A DNA stretch of 64,000 nt, from NCBI RefSeq assembly GCF_017751145.1, contig NZ_CP046640.1, forward strand, positions 1,716,137-1,780,136, written 5' to 3'. This DNA is from Iocasia fonsfrigidae. GTDB taxonomy: Bacteria; Bacillota; Halanaerobiia; Halanaerobiales; DTU029. The position numbers were made by a program, and so were the translations under genes. Below, in pieces: positions 56,532-64,000 of the stretch (position 1 is its first letter; the number at the start of each line of letters is the position of its first letter). Below the pieces are notes generated by a model. That model did no database searches. It was not told the DNA's origin and saw only the letters and a list, made by a program, of their open reading frames with translations.

Positions 56532-58304
56532 ATGGGTGAAGTAAAAAAGGGATTTAAGAGAACCCATCACTGTGGTAAATTATCTCTGACAAATGCAGAG
56601 GAGACTGTTACTGTTATGGGTTGGGTTCAGAAAAGGAGAGATCATGGTGGGGTTATTTTTATTGACTTGAGGGACCGTTCAGGTTTTGTACAGGTTGTAT
56701 TTAATCCTGATATAGATGAGGAGTCATTTCAACTGGCAGATCAACTGCGTTCAGAGTACGTTGTAGCTGTTAAGGGAAAGGTAGAAAAAAGACCAGAGGG
56801 TAATATTAATCCTGATCTCCCTACAGGTGAGATTGAGCTTAATGGCAGGGAATTAATAATTCTTGATAAAGCAAAAACTCCTCCTTTTATAATTGATAAT
56901 GATATAGACATAAATGAGGATATTAAACTAAAGTACCGTTATCTTGATCTGAGAAGACCTAAAATGAAGGATATTATTGCCTTGAGACACCAGGTAATGA
57001 AAGCTACCAGGGATTATCTTGATGAAAATGAATTTTGGGAAGTTGAAACCCCTATACTGGGTAAGAGTACTCCTGAAGGTGCCCGGACATATCTGGTGCC
57101 CAGTAGGATTAATCCTGGTAATTTTTATGCACTGCCACAGTCACCACAGATCTATAAGCAGTTATTAATGGTTTCTGGGGTGGAAAAATACTTTCAGATA
57201 GCCAGGTGTTTTCGGGATGAAGATTTAAGGGCAAATAGACAGCCTGAATTTACCCAGATTGATATTGAGATGTCATTTATTAACGAAGAAGATATCTTTG
57301 AAATGGTAGATGGCCTGATGAGGAGATTATTTGCAATTAAAGGTATAGAACTACCAGCAAGATTACCAGTCATGAGCTATCAGGAGGCTATTGATAATTA
57401 TGGTTCAGACAAACCTGATCTGAGGTTCGACATGAAAATTAAGGATATATCTGATTTAGTTATTGATAGTCAATTTAAGGTTTTTAGTGGTACTGTTGCA
57501 AATGGAGGTCAAGTCAGGGGTATTAACTTTAAGGGTGGGGCATCTTCGCCCAGAAGTAAAATAGATGCTTATACTGATTTTGTTAAAATATATCAAGCAA
57601 AGGGTCTGGCCTGGATAGCACTTAAAGAAGGCAGCTTGAAATCACCTATTACCAAGTTTCTCACTGATGCTGAGATAGATGGTATTAAACAAAGAATGCA
57701 GGCTGAAGAAGGTGATTTGCTCCTGTTTGTTGCTGATAATCCTTCTATAGTGGCCAGTTCACTGGGGAATCTGCGCTTGGAAATTGCTAAAGAAGAAGGT
57801 CTTGTTGACCAGGAAACATATGAATTTGTTTGGATTGTGGATTTTCCATTACTTGAATATAATGAGGAAGAGGATCGCTATGATGCAATGCATCATCCGT
57901 TTACCTCGCCACTTGACGAAGATATTGCTTTATTGGAGATGGAACCAGAAAAAGTGAGATCGAGAGCCTATGACCTGGTCTTAAATGGTGAGGAATTAGG
58001 TGGTGGAAGTATTCGTATTAATAATCGTGAACTACAGGAAAAAATATTTAAAGTCTTAAATATTGGTGATAAGGAAGCAGAAGAAAAGTTTGGATTTTTA
58101 CTGGAGGCCTTTGAATATGGTACTCCTCCACACGGTGGAATTGCTTTTGGACTCGACCGTTTAATTATGATCCTTGGTAAAACAGAGTCTATTCGGGATG
58201 TGATAGCTTTTCCTAAAACTCAGAAGGCGACTTCTCTCTTAACAAATGCTCCTTCAAGAGTTTCTGAAAAGCAGTTAAGGGAGTTAGGAATTAAAGTAGA
58301 CTAA
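56532..58304 (+). CDS. aspS: Aspartyl-tRNA synthetase
   Basis: Class IIb synthetase. An N-terminal OB anticodon-binding domain (about 15-110) with GWVQKRRDHGGVIFIDLRDR leads to the catalytic core: TPEGARTYLVPSR, FRDEDLRANRQPEFTQID and, at the end, GIAFGLDRLIMIL. A bacterial GAD-type insertion lies at about 310-410. Length of 590 is typical of the bacterial type. Its stop codon overlaps the stop of the convergent minus-strand gene. Confidence 0.97.
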   Translation: MGEVKKGFKRTHHCGKLSLTNAEETVTVMGWVQKRRDHGGVIFIDLRDRSGFVQVVFNPDIDEESFQLADQLRSEYVVAVKGKVEKRPEGNINPDLPTGEIELNGRELIILDKAKTPPFIIDNDIDINEDIKLKYRYLDLRRPKMKDIIALRHQVMKATRDYLDENEFWEVETPILGKSTPEGARTYLVPSRINPGNFYALPQSPQIYKQLLMVSGVEKYFQIARCFRDEDLRANRQPEFTQIDIEMSFINEEDIFEMVDGLMRRLFAIKGIELPARLPVMSYQEAIDNYGSDKPDLRFDMKIKDISDLVIDSQFKVFSGTVANGGQVRGINFKGGASSPRSKIDAYTDFVKIYQAKGLAWIALKEGSLKSPITKFLTDAEIDGIKQRMQAEEGDLLLFVADNPSIVASSLGNLRLEIAKEEGLVDQETYEFVWIVDFPLLEYNEEEDRYDAMHHPFTSPLDEDIALLEMEPEKVRSRAYDLVLNGEELGGGSIRINNRELQEKIFKVLNIGDKEAEEKFGFLLEAFEYGTPPHGGIAFGLDRLIMILGKTESIRDVIAFPKTQKATSLLTNAPSRVSEKQLRELGIKVD

Positions 58305-58609
58305 ATAATATTTGTTTTTTGTTTATCAAAAACCGATATTATATCATGGACTGCATTAGAACCTCTTGAAATAATAATACCGGTAATTATGTAATCTATT
58401 ATTGGTTGACTAATTCCTATATCAAATTTTTGTAAGATACCTATGTGTGTTGAGATACATAGGATTATTCCTACTACGGCAGCTGCGATCCGGCTGCCAT
58501 TTTTATTTTCTCCTCCTTTAATAAAAGGCATGGCACCTTTAATTGCATTAGTTACCACTTCAACAATAACAGCCAGCAAGGCAATTGTTGTCAGGGATTC
58601 GGCAACCAT
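58301..58609 (-). CDS. Small holin-like membrane protein
   Basis: 102 residues and the only minus-strand gene in the window. Three hydrophobic segments (about 5-22, 38-58 and 68-83), a short charged loop KGGENKNGSR between the first two, and a tail with IISRGSNAVHDIISVF, a pattern that recalls small phage holin-like proteins. GGGGG lies before its ATG. The stop overlaps the aspS stop. No other phage gene is near, so it may be a domesticated or stray holin, or an unrelated small membrane protein. Function not proven. Confidence 0.75.
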   Translation of the reverse strand: MVAESLTTIALLAVIVEVVTNAIKGAMPFIKGGENKNGSRIAAAVVGIILCISTHIGILQKFDIGISQPIIDYIITGIIISRGSNAVHDIISVFDKQKTNII

Positions 58610-58708
58610 TTGATTACCCCCTTTCTTATTATAAAGATATGTACAAAAAACTCTTAATATTACTCATTCTTTTAAGCATTTTCCTGTTTTTACTAGTGGC
58701 CAATATGC

Positions 58709-58737
58709 TTGCAATGACAGGGTTTTTATGATAGTAT
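58709..58737 (+). promoter_or_regulatory. Promoter of the 6S-like RNA
   Basis: TTGCAA, 17 nt, TAGTAT. Transcription would start near 58745, at the base of the closing stem. Confidence 0.6.
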
Positions 58738-58744
58738 ATATTTA

Positions 58745-58936
58745 AATTAAGAGTGGTTGTTCTACTGTGTGCGTGATGATTATACAATTTTTGACCAACA
58801 CCTACACATAGGGAGCCTGGACTCTATCTGCGGCGCATATGCCTTTTTGCAGGACATGTAAACCAGATAGGAGGGCACCCACCTGGAAGATAGGGATCAA
58901 AAACAGTGATCACACGGCATGGTGGAACATACGAAA
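58745..58936 (+). ncRNA. ssrS: Probable 6S RNA
   Basis: A stretch of ~190 nt with its own promoter and a terminator. The closing stem is formed by GTTCTAC and GTGGAAC (one wobble) plus GTGTG with CACAC. The inside is one long interrupted rod with a bulge near the middle, the plan of 6S RNA, which binds the sigma-70-type polymerase and inhibits it in stationary phase. It lies just ahead of the 5-formyltetrahydrofolate cyclo-ligase gene, the classic ssrS-ygfA arrangement. It is neither SRP RNA nor tmRNA, whose conserved cores are absent. Identification by structure and context only. Besides it, the 490-nt gap holds its promoter and terminator. Confidence 0.75.
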
Positions 58937-58963
58937 AACTAACCATTAAGGTTAGTTTTTTTA
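58937..58963 (+). terminator. Terminator of the 6S-like RNA
   Basis: Stem AACTAACC/GGTTAGTT around ATTAA, followed by a run of T. Confidence 0.9.
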
Positions 58964-59099
58964 TAGGCATAAGATACTATAATTTGTATAATTATAGATA
59001 AATATATATTATAAAAAACTAGTTATTATAGATTAGCTAGTAATTTGCTTAAAATAGTATTATAATTAGATTTGTAATTATTTTAAGGTGGTGATAAGT

Positions 59100-59681
59100 A
59101 TGATAGATAAGAAAAAATTAAGGGAAAAATATTTAGCTAAACGCAGCTCACTTACAGCCGGACAGGTTAAAAAGGCCAGTGATAAAATAGCCGCTAAATT
59201 TCTGGATATAGTTGATAGAATAGCTGCTGAAAGGATTATGCTCTATTATTCCTTTAGAAATGAAGTCATTACCCATGATATTATAGATAAATTATTGGTT
59301 CAAAATAAGGAGGTTTTTCTCCCTTATACAGTAGTGGCCGAAAAAGAGCTCCAAATAAGTCGGATAAATGATATAAAAGAAGATTTGATTGAAGGGGTTT
59401 ATGGGGTTATGGAACCAAGGAAAAAAGAAAATCAATCTATCAAAGATTTAGATATAGTTGTAGTTCCGGGAATGGTTTTTACTAAAAAAGGGTATCGATT
59501 GGGTTATGGTGGTGGTTATTATGACCGTTTTCTATCCCGTTTATCAGAAATTACCCGGACAATTGGATTTGTATTTGATAGTTTTCTGCTGAATGAACTT
59601 ACACTTGAGGAGCATGATTTACCAGTTGAAATGATTATCACTGAAAAAAATATTATTGATTTCAGGGGTGATGATTATTAA
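59100..59681 (+). CDS. 5-formyltetrahydrofolate cyclo-ligase
   Basis: Converts 5-formyl-THF to 5,10-methenyl-THF with ATP, returning stored folate to the active pool. About 193 residues. It has the N-terminal KKKLREKYLAKRSSL, and the strongly conserved RLGYGGGYYDRFL (folate and ATP site). ATG 59100 follows AAGGTGGTG; an upstream GTG pair overlaps that site. The 6S-like RNA precedes it, as ssrS precedes ygfA in Proteobacteria. RarA overlaps its end. Confidence 0.95.
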   Translation: MIDKKKLREKYLAKRSSLTAGQVKKASDKIAAKFLDIVDRIAAERIMLYYSFRNEVITHDIIDKLLVQNKEVFLPYTVVAEKELQISRINDIKEDLIEGVYGVMEPRKKENQSIKDLDIVVVPGMVFTKKGYRLGYGGGYYDRFLSRLSEITRTIGFVFDSFLLNELTLEEHDLPVEMIITEKNIIDFRGDDY

Positions 59682-61014
59682 TCTCTTTGAACAAAAACAA
59701 TCTGAGGAGATGGCAGATAAACCATTGGCTTTTCGCATGCGTCCCCGTACACTTGATGAGGTTTATGGTCAGGAAGAGATTATAGGTGAGGGGAAATTGT
59801 TAAATCGGGCTATTAAGGCAGACCGTTTACAATCACTAATTTTTTATGGACCTCCTGGTACTGGAAAGACAAGCCTGGCTTATGTGATAGCTAATCATAC
59901 TGAGGCAGATTTTATTCGTTTAAATGCTGTAACATCTGGTGTGAAACAATTGCGTGAAGTAATTAAACGGGCAGCTAATAATTTGTCATTACATAATCAA
60001 AAAACAATTTTATTTATAGATGAGATTCACCGTTTTAATAAATCTCAACAGGATGCCTTATTACCTGCTGTAGAAAAAGGGACGATAATAATGGTAGGGG
60101 CTACAACAGAAAATCCATATTTTGAGGTTAATTCACCATTATTATCACGTTCCAGGATATTTAGTTTGAAACCACTGCAAGATAAAGAAATTATCTCTAT
60201 CCTGAAAAGGGCCCTTAGTGATAAAGAACGGGGGTTGGGTGACTATGAAATAGGTATTGGAAAGAAAGAGTTGGAATATATAGCTGACTTAGCAGCTGGT
60301 GATGCAAGGACTGCCCTAAACGCCCTGGAATTAGCTGTCTTGACAACCCCTCTTGATGAAGATGGTCTAATAACAATAAATAAAGAGGTAATTGCTGAAT
60401 CACTACAAAAGAAAGTTTTAAATTATGATAAAAATGGTGATAATCACTATGATAATATTTCAGCTTTTATTAAGAGTATACGTGGTTCAGATCCTGATGC
60501 AGCATTATTTTGGTTAGCTAAGATGATAGTGGCCGGTGAGGATCCTAGATTTATTGCCAGGCGCGTGATTGTTCATGCTGCAGAAGATATTGGGCTGGCT
60601 GACCCTGCGGCATTAGAGATAGCAGTGGCGGCTGCTCAGGCAGTTGAACATGTTGGTTTTCCAGAGGCACGAATACCCCTGGCTGAAGCAGTTCTTTATC
60701 TAGCCACAGCACCTAAGAGTAATTCAGTAGTAAGAGCTATAGATACTGCAGTGAATTATGTGCAGAATAACCCTACTGGTTCTGTTCCATTACATCTGCG
60801 AGATGTCCATTATCAAGGGGCAGAAACCCTGGGACATGGTAAGCAATATAAATATCCTCATGATTATCCAGATAATTATGTTAAACAACAGTATCTACCT
60901 GATGGTTTAGATGGTTTAGAGTTTTATCAACCTGGAACAGAAGGTAAGGAGATTGCAATAAAAGAAAGAATGATAAAACTGTATAAAAGAAATGTTGGGC
61001 GGACAGATGAGTAA
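59671..61014 (+). CDS. rarA: Replication-associated recombination protein RarA (MgsA)
   Basis: AAA+ ATPase of the RarA/MgsA/WRNIP1 family, which acts at stalled replication forks. ADKPLAFRMRPRTLDEVYGQ begins the fold at its core; Walker A is GPPGTGKTS, Walker [10 protein letters not shown], sensor 1 VGATTENP. The C-terminal tetramerisation domain ends with LPDGLDGLEFYQPGTEG-like sequence. About 447 residues. ATG 59671 overlaps the folate gene; GTG 59668 and TTG 59656 are alternatives. Clamp-loader function is excluded by the family motifs. Confidence 0.95.
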   Translation: MIINLFEQKQSEEMADKPLAFRMRPRTLDEVYGQEEIIGEGKLLNRAIKADRLQSLIFYGPPGTGKTSLAYVIANHTEADFIRLNAVTSGVKQLREVIKRAANNLSLHNQKTILFIDEIHRFNKSQQDALLPAVEKGTIIMVGATTENPYFEVNSPLLSRSRIFSLKPLQDKEIISILKRALSDKERGLGDYEIGIGKKELEYIADLAAGDARTALNALELAVLTTPLDEDGLITINKEVIAESLQKKVLNYDKNGDNHYDNISAFIKSIRGSDPDAALFWLAKMIVAGEDPRFIARRVIVHAAEDIGLADPAALEIAVAAAQAVEHVGFPEARIPLAEAVLYLATAPKSNSVVRAIDTAVNYVQNNPTGSVPLHLRDVHYQGAETLGHGKQYKYPHDYPDNYVKQQYLPDGLDGLEFYQPGTEGKEIAIKERMIKLYKRNVGRTDE

Positions 61015-61050
61015 TATCTTTCTTTGGTATTATCAAAAGGAGTGATAGGG

Positions 61051-61677
61051 GTGGAAGAATATTTTTATACAGCAGCCAGTAGGATTGAAGTGATAAATAA
61101 AGTAAAAGATAGTAAGTTTTTTGCTAGTATAGCCCCTATAAATAATGAAGAAGATGCGAATGACTTTGTTAGTAATATTAAGAACAAATATCATGATGCT
61201 AGCCATAATGTTTCAGCATATAAACTGGGTACTGGTGATCAGGCAATAAAATATTCTAATGATGATGGTGAACCAGCTGGATCCTCTGGGCCTCCTGTAT
61301 TACAGGCTATTGAAGGTGAAGGTCTTAGTAATACCGTGATAGTGGTAACACGGTATTTTGGAGGTACTAAATTAGGTATAGGTGGTTTGATAAGGGCCTA
61401 TGGTAATAGTGCCAAACTTGCTATTAAGGAAGCAGGCATTAAAAAGCTTGAACTATTTGATAAACTTATTATTTCAGGAACCTATCAATTAATCGGTACT
61501 ATCCTGGGTCAGATTGAAGCAGTAGGTGGTCAGATATTGTCTACTGATTATAAAAATGATGGTGGAGATATAAATGTTTTAATCAGACCTGTAAATTATC
61601 AAACACTGGAAAAAAAATTGATCGAACATACTGGTAATAAAGTGGATATAAGAGTTGTTGAAAGGGTTTATTTATAA
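61051..61677 (+). CDS. YigZ/IMPACT-family protein (YvyE)
   Basis: About 208 residues. The UPF0029 N-terminal domain has SKFFASIAPINNEEDA and the signature DDGEPAGSSGPPVLQ, TRYFGGTKLGIGGLIRAYG; a short DUF1949 domain ends the protein. Relatives (yeast YIH1, mammalian IMPACT) modulate translation control; the bacterial role is unclear. GTG 61051 has AAGGAG 8 nt before it. It ends about 40 nt before the iscR promoter. Confidence 0.92.
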   Translation: MEEYFYTAASRIEVINKVKDSKFFASIAPINNEEDANDFVSNIKNKYHDASHNVSAYKLGTGDQAIKYSNDDGEPAGSSGPPVLQAIEGEGLSNTVIVVTRYFGGTKLGIGGLIRAYGNSAKLAIKEAGIKKLELFDKLIISGTYQLIGTILGQIEAVGGQILSTDYKNDGGDINVLIRPVNYQTLEKKLIEHTGNKVDIRVVERVYL

Positions 61678-61716
61678 GATTTAGAGGAGTATTTTTTAAG
61701 TATTTGGGAGAAATTA

Positions 61717-61745
61717 TTGACAGTTTGTAACTACTATGCTAAAAT
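61717..61745 (+). promoter_or_regulatory. iscR promoter
   Basis: TTGACA, 17 nt, TAAAAT. The -10 box overlaps the inverted repeat described separately. Confidence 0.85.
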
Positions 61746-61749
61746 AGTA
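61732..61749 (+). promoter_or_regulatory. Likely IscR operator
   Basis: Inverted repeat TACTAT, 6 nt, ATAGTA across the -10 box of the iscR promoter. Rrf2 regulators commonly repress their own isc operon through such palindromes, so autorepression is likely; the match to a known IscR box was not computed. Confidence 0.5.
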
Positions 61750-61796
61750 TTAGAAAGTTGATAAGATTACTAGGAATTCATACAGGGGTGACAGTT

Positions 61797-62234
61797 ATGA
61801 AGATTTCTACCAGGGGAAGATATGGTTTGAGAGCGATGATTGACTTAGCTGTACATGAGAACATAGGGGCAATCCCTTTAAGAGAGATTGCTGAAAGGGA
61901 GAAAATATCTGAACAGTATTTAGAGCAGTTGTTTGCTAATTTGAGAAAATCAGGACTTGTTAAGAGTGTGAGAGGAGCACAGGGGGGTTATCTGTTAAAC
62001 CATCCAGCTGAAGAAATTACAGTTAAGGATATTATAACAGCACTGGAAGGTCCGATTGCCCCGGCTGAATGTGTAATAGATGATAATGATTGTGATTATA
62101 ATAGTAATTGTGTTACACAGAAACTCTGGATACAGGTTAAGGAGAAAATTGATGAGTTTTTTGATTCAGTTACTTTAGCCAGCTTAAAGCGAGATTATCA
62201 AGCTAATCAAGGGAATTTTATATACCATATCTAA
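61797..62234 (+). CDS. iscR: Rrf2-family iron-sulfur regulator (IscR-like)
   Basis: Transcription regulator of about 145 residues. It begins MKISTRGRYGLRAMIDLA, the Rrf2 start, with a winged helix whose recognition part is ISEQYLEQLF and SVRGAQGGYLL. Three cysteines near residues 90-108 (ECVIDDNDCDYNSNC) can bind a 2Fe-2S cluster, as in IscR. ATG 61797 is the natural start; the frame runs upstream without homologous sequence. It heads the iscR-iscS-iscU cluster. Confidence 0.93.
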   Translation: MKISTRGRYGLRAMIDLAVHENIGAIPLREIAEREKISEQYLEQLFANLRKSGLVKSVRGAQGGYLLNHPAEEITVKDIITALEGPIAPAECVIDDNDCDYNSNCVTQKLWIQVKEKIDEFFDSVTLASLKRDYQANQGNFIYHI

Positions 62235-62246
62235 GGGGTGATAATA

Positions 62247-63416
62247 ATGAACAAGATATATTTAGATAATGCAGCAACAACACCTGTTGCAGAGGAAGTA
62301 TTTGAAGCCATGAAACCATATTTTACTAATTCTTATGGTAATCCATCAAGTGTTTATACAACTGCTCAGGAAGCTGCTATGGCTGTAGGTGAAGCGAGAG
62401 AAAGGGTTGCACGTTTACTTGGGGCCAGTAGTGATAGGGAGATTATTTTTACTTCAGGAGGCACAGAGGCCGATAACTTGGCTATTAAAGGGACTGCGAT
62501 GGCTCTTAAGTCTAAAGGGAACCATATAATTACATCAAAAATTGAACACCATGCTGTATTACATTCCTGTCAATACCTTGAAAAGTATCTTGGTTTTGAG
62601 GTTACTTATCTGGATGTTGATAAAAAAGGGTTTGTTGACCCTATTGATGTGAAGGAGGCAATTAGAGACGATACCATACTGGTTACAATAATGATGGCCA
62701 ATAATGAAATAGGAACTATAGAACCTATTAAAGAAATTGCTAAAATTACACGGGAAAAAGATGTTTGTTTCCATACTGATGCTGTGCAGGCAGTTGGTCA
62801 AATTCCAATAGATGTTAATGATTTACAGGTAGATTTATTATCATTATCGGCTCATAAAATTAATGGCCCTAAGGGTGTGGGTGCTCTATATGTTAGAAAA
62901 GGTAGTAAACTTACACCTCAAATGTCAGGTGGTGCCCAGGAATGGAAACGCAGAGGTGGTACGGAGAATGTACCGGGTATAGTAGGTTTAGGAAAGGCTG
63001 CTGAATTAGCCTTAGAAAATATGGATAATAAAAATAAAAGAATTAAGAAGTTGAGAGATAGATTGATATCAGGTATAAATAAGGAGATTGATGATGTTAT
63101 TTTAAATGGTCCAGAAGGTGAAAAACGCTTACCCAATAATGTTCATTTCTGTTTCAAATATATTGAAGGGGAATCTATTTTATTAAATCTTGATATGTTG
63201 GGTATTGCTGCTTCAAGTGGTTCAGCTTGTACTTCTGGTTCTCTTGATCCATCACATGTTCTTCTGGCTATTGGACATCCACATGAAATTGCTCATGGCT
63301 CATTAAGACTTACCCTGGGAATTAATAATACTGAAGAAGATGTTACTTATCTACTTGAGGTATTACCGGGAATAATACAGAAAATCAGGGATATGTCTCC
63401 ATTATATAGTGTATAA
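62247..63416 (+). CDS. iscS: Cysteine desulfurase
   Basis: PLP enzyme that takes sulfur from cysteine for Fe-S clusters and other thio-cofactors. The N terminus is KIYLDNAATTPVAEEV, the PLP lysine lies in SLSAHKINGPKGVG, and the persulfide-forming loop SSGSACTSGSLDPSHVL keeps its cysteine. About 389 residues, of the NifS/IscS group I type. ATG 62247 follows AAGGGGTGATAATA. Lying between iscR and iscU, it is surely the dedicated desulfurase. Confidence 0.97.
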   Translation: MNKIYLDNAATTPVAEEVFEAMKPYFTNSYGNPSSVYTTAQEAAMAVGEARERVARLLGASSDREIIFTSGGTEADNLAIKGTAMALKSKGNHIITSKIEHHAVLHSCQYLEKYLGFEVTYLDVDKKGFVDPIDVKEAIRDDTILVTIMMANNEIGTIEPIKEIAKITREKDVCFHTDAVQAVGQIPIDVNDLQVDLLSLSAHKINGPKGVGALYVRKGSKLTPQMSGGAQEWKRRGGTENVPGIVGLGKAAELALENMDNKNKRIKKLRDRLISGINKEIDDVILNGPEGEKRLPNNVHFCFKYIEGESILLNLDMLGIAASSGSACTSGSLDPSHVLLAIGHPHEIAHGSLRLTLGINNTEEDVTYLLEVLPGIIQKIRDMSPLYSV

Positions 63417-63450
63417 TTGACATAATCGTTCAATGAAAGGGGAGGTTATA

Positions 63451-63837
63451 ATGTATTCTGATAAAGTAATGGAACATTTTAATAATCCGCGTAATGTTGG
63501 TCAGATAGAAGATGCTAATGCTGTAGGTGAGGTAGGGAATGCAGTCTGTGGAGATATTATAAAACTCTATCTTAAAATAAAAGATGATGATGTTATTGAA
63601 GATATAAAATTCAAAACCTTTGGTTGTGGGGCAGCTATTGCTACCAGTAGTATGGTTACCGAATTAGTCAAGGGCAAAAAAATAAATGAAGCCCTCCAGA
63701 TAAGCAAAAATACTGTTGCAGAAGCCCTTGATGGTTTACCACCTGCTAAAATGCATTGTTCTAACCTGGCTACAGATGCCCTTAAAGATGCTATAAATAA
63801 TTATCATGGCAGCAGTAAGAGCAAAGGAGATAAATAG
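63451..63837 (+). CDS. iscU: Iron-sulfur cluster scaffold IscU/NifU N-terminal
   Basis: Scaffold on which Fe-S clusters are built. About 128 residues, beginning MYSDKVMEHFNNPRNVG. The three conserved cysteines are present in NAVCGD, FGCGAA and MHCSNLA; the aspartate after the first cysteine that affects cluster release is kept. It lacks the extra NifU domains. ATG 63451 lies just after AAGGGGAGG. It works directly with iscS. Confidence 0.97.
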   Translation: MYSDKVMEHFNNPRNVGQIEDANAVGEVGNAVCGDIIKLYLKIKDDDVIEDIKFKTFGCGAAIATSSMVTELVKGKKINEALQISKNTVAEALDGLPPAKMHCSNLATDALKDAINNYHGSSKSKGDK

Positions 63838-63884
63838 TTCAATATTAGATAACAATAAATATTTGTTTAAATAAGAGAATAAAA

Positions 63885-63923
63885 GGGTCCAGGGGTTATA
63901 AGTTAACCCCTGGATCCTTTTAC
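63885..63923 (+). terminator. Terminator after iscU
   Basis: Long stem of about 14 bp (GGGTCCAGGGGTTA with TTAACCCCTGGATCC, one wobble) and TTTT. It closes the isc operon. Nothing is recognised in 63924-64000. Confidence 0.9.
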
Positions 63924-64000
63924 TTTGAGTAAAAAATTGCTTTATCATATTTGATGATTATAATTTTCTTTATTAAATGAATAGAGTATATTATTTTTAG

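Noticed and set aside
58745-58936. SRP RNA or tmRNA as the identity of the non-coding RNA
   Set aside because: The SRP GGAAG tetraloop region and the tmRNA tRNA-like ends and tag frame are missing; the rod-shaped plan fits 6S RNA better.

Overview
The window is an AT-rich stretch of a low-GC Gram-positive (Firmicutes-type) chromosome, almost entirely core housekeeping genes. All genes but one lie on the + strand. Gene order follows the block known from Bacillus and Clostridia: prmA-rsmE-mtaB-hit-yqeY, then nfeD-floA, yqfC-yqfD-phoH-pgpH-ybeY-dgkA, era-recO-glyQS, dnaG-rpoD, then yebC-bofC-ruvCAB-queA-tgt-yajC-secDF, and relA-dtd-hisS-aspS, rarA and iscRSU. YqfC, YqfD and a BofC-like protein point to spore-forming ancestry. 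Gene content and codon style suit an anaerobic clostridial or Halanaerobiales-type organism; that placement is inference, and no rRNA is present to settle it.

Layout. 1-8.3 kb: translation and RNA modification genes, an NfeD/flotillin membrane pair, YetF and a methyltransferase. 8.3-20.5 kb: sporulation proteins YqfC/YqfD, PhoH, a c-di-AMP phosphodiesterase-like HD protein, YbeY, an unusual lipid kinase/phosphatase fusion, membrane proteins (CorC-like, DUF502, DUF881, DUF3048), Era and MgtE. 20.5-29.7 kb: DeoC, RecO, glycyl-tRNA synthetase, a dNTPase, primase and the main sigma factor. 29.7-34 kb: a CAU tRNA, a Nif3 protein, RNase P RNA, a diguanylate cyclase and two small related unknown proteins. 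34-43.3 kb: YebC, BofC-like, Holliday junction proteins, queuosine enzymes, Sec components. 43.6-58.3 kb: UbiB kinase, HisC, LapA, TrpP, RecJ, Apt, RelA/SpoT, Dtd, a metallo-hydrolase, a foldase and two tRNA synthetases. 58.3-64 kb: the single minus-strand gene (holin-like), a probable 6S RNA, a folate enzyme, RarA, YigZ and the IscR-IscS-IscU cluster.

The most unusual feature is a dispersed, non-coding repeat of about 150-170 bp present four times (near 3.7, 25.5, 37.9 and 43.4 kb), always intergenic and always in the same orientation. Each copy ends in perfect 16-bp inverted arms, and the arms differ between copies by paired, compensating changes. One copy carries a further ~60-bp insertion. 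A second pattern is a set of six promoter-like sites matching the sigma-H consensus (AGGA, 14 nt, then an RNNGAAT-like box) ahead of hit, deoC, dnaG-rpoD (two), yajC and recJ. Several clear sigma-A promoters (TTGACA, 17 nt, TATAAT or TAAAAT) precede rnpB, the tRNA, 6S RNA, trpP, the foldase and iscR.

No insertion sequence, CRISPR array, prophage block or defence island was seen.
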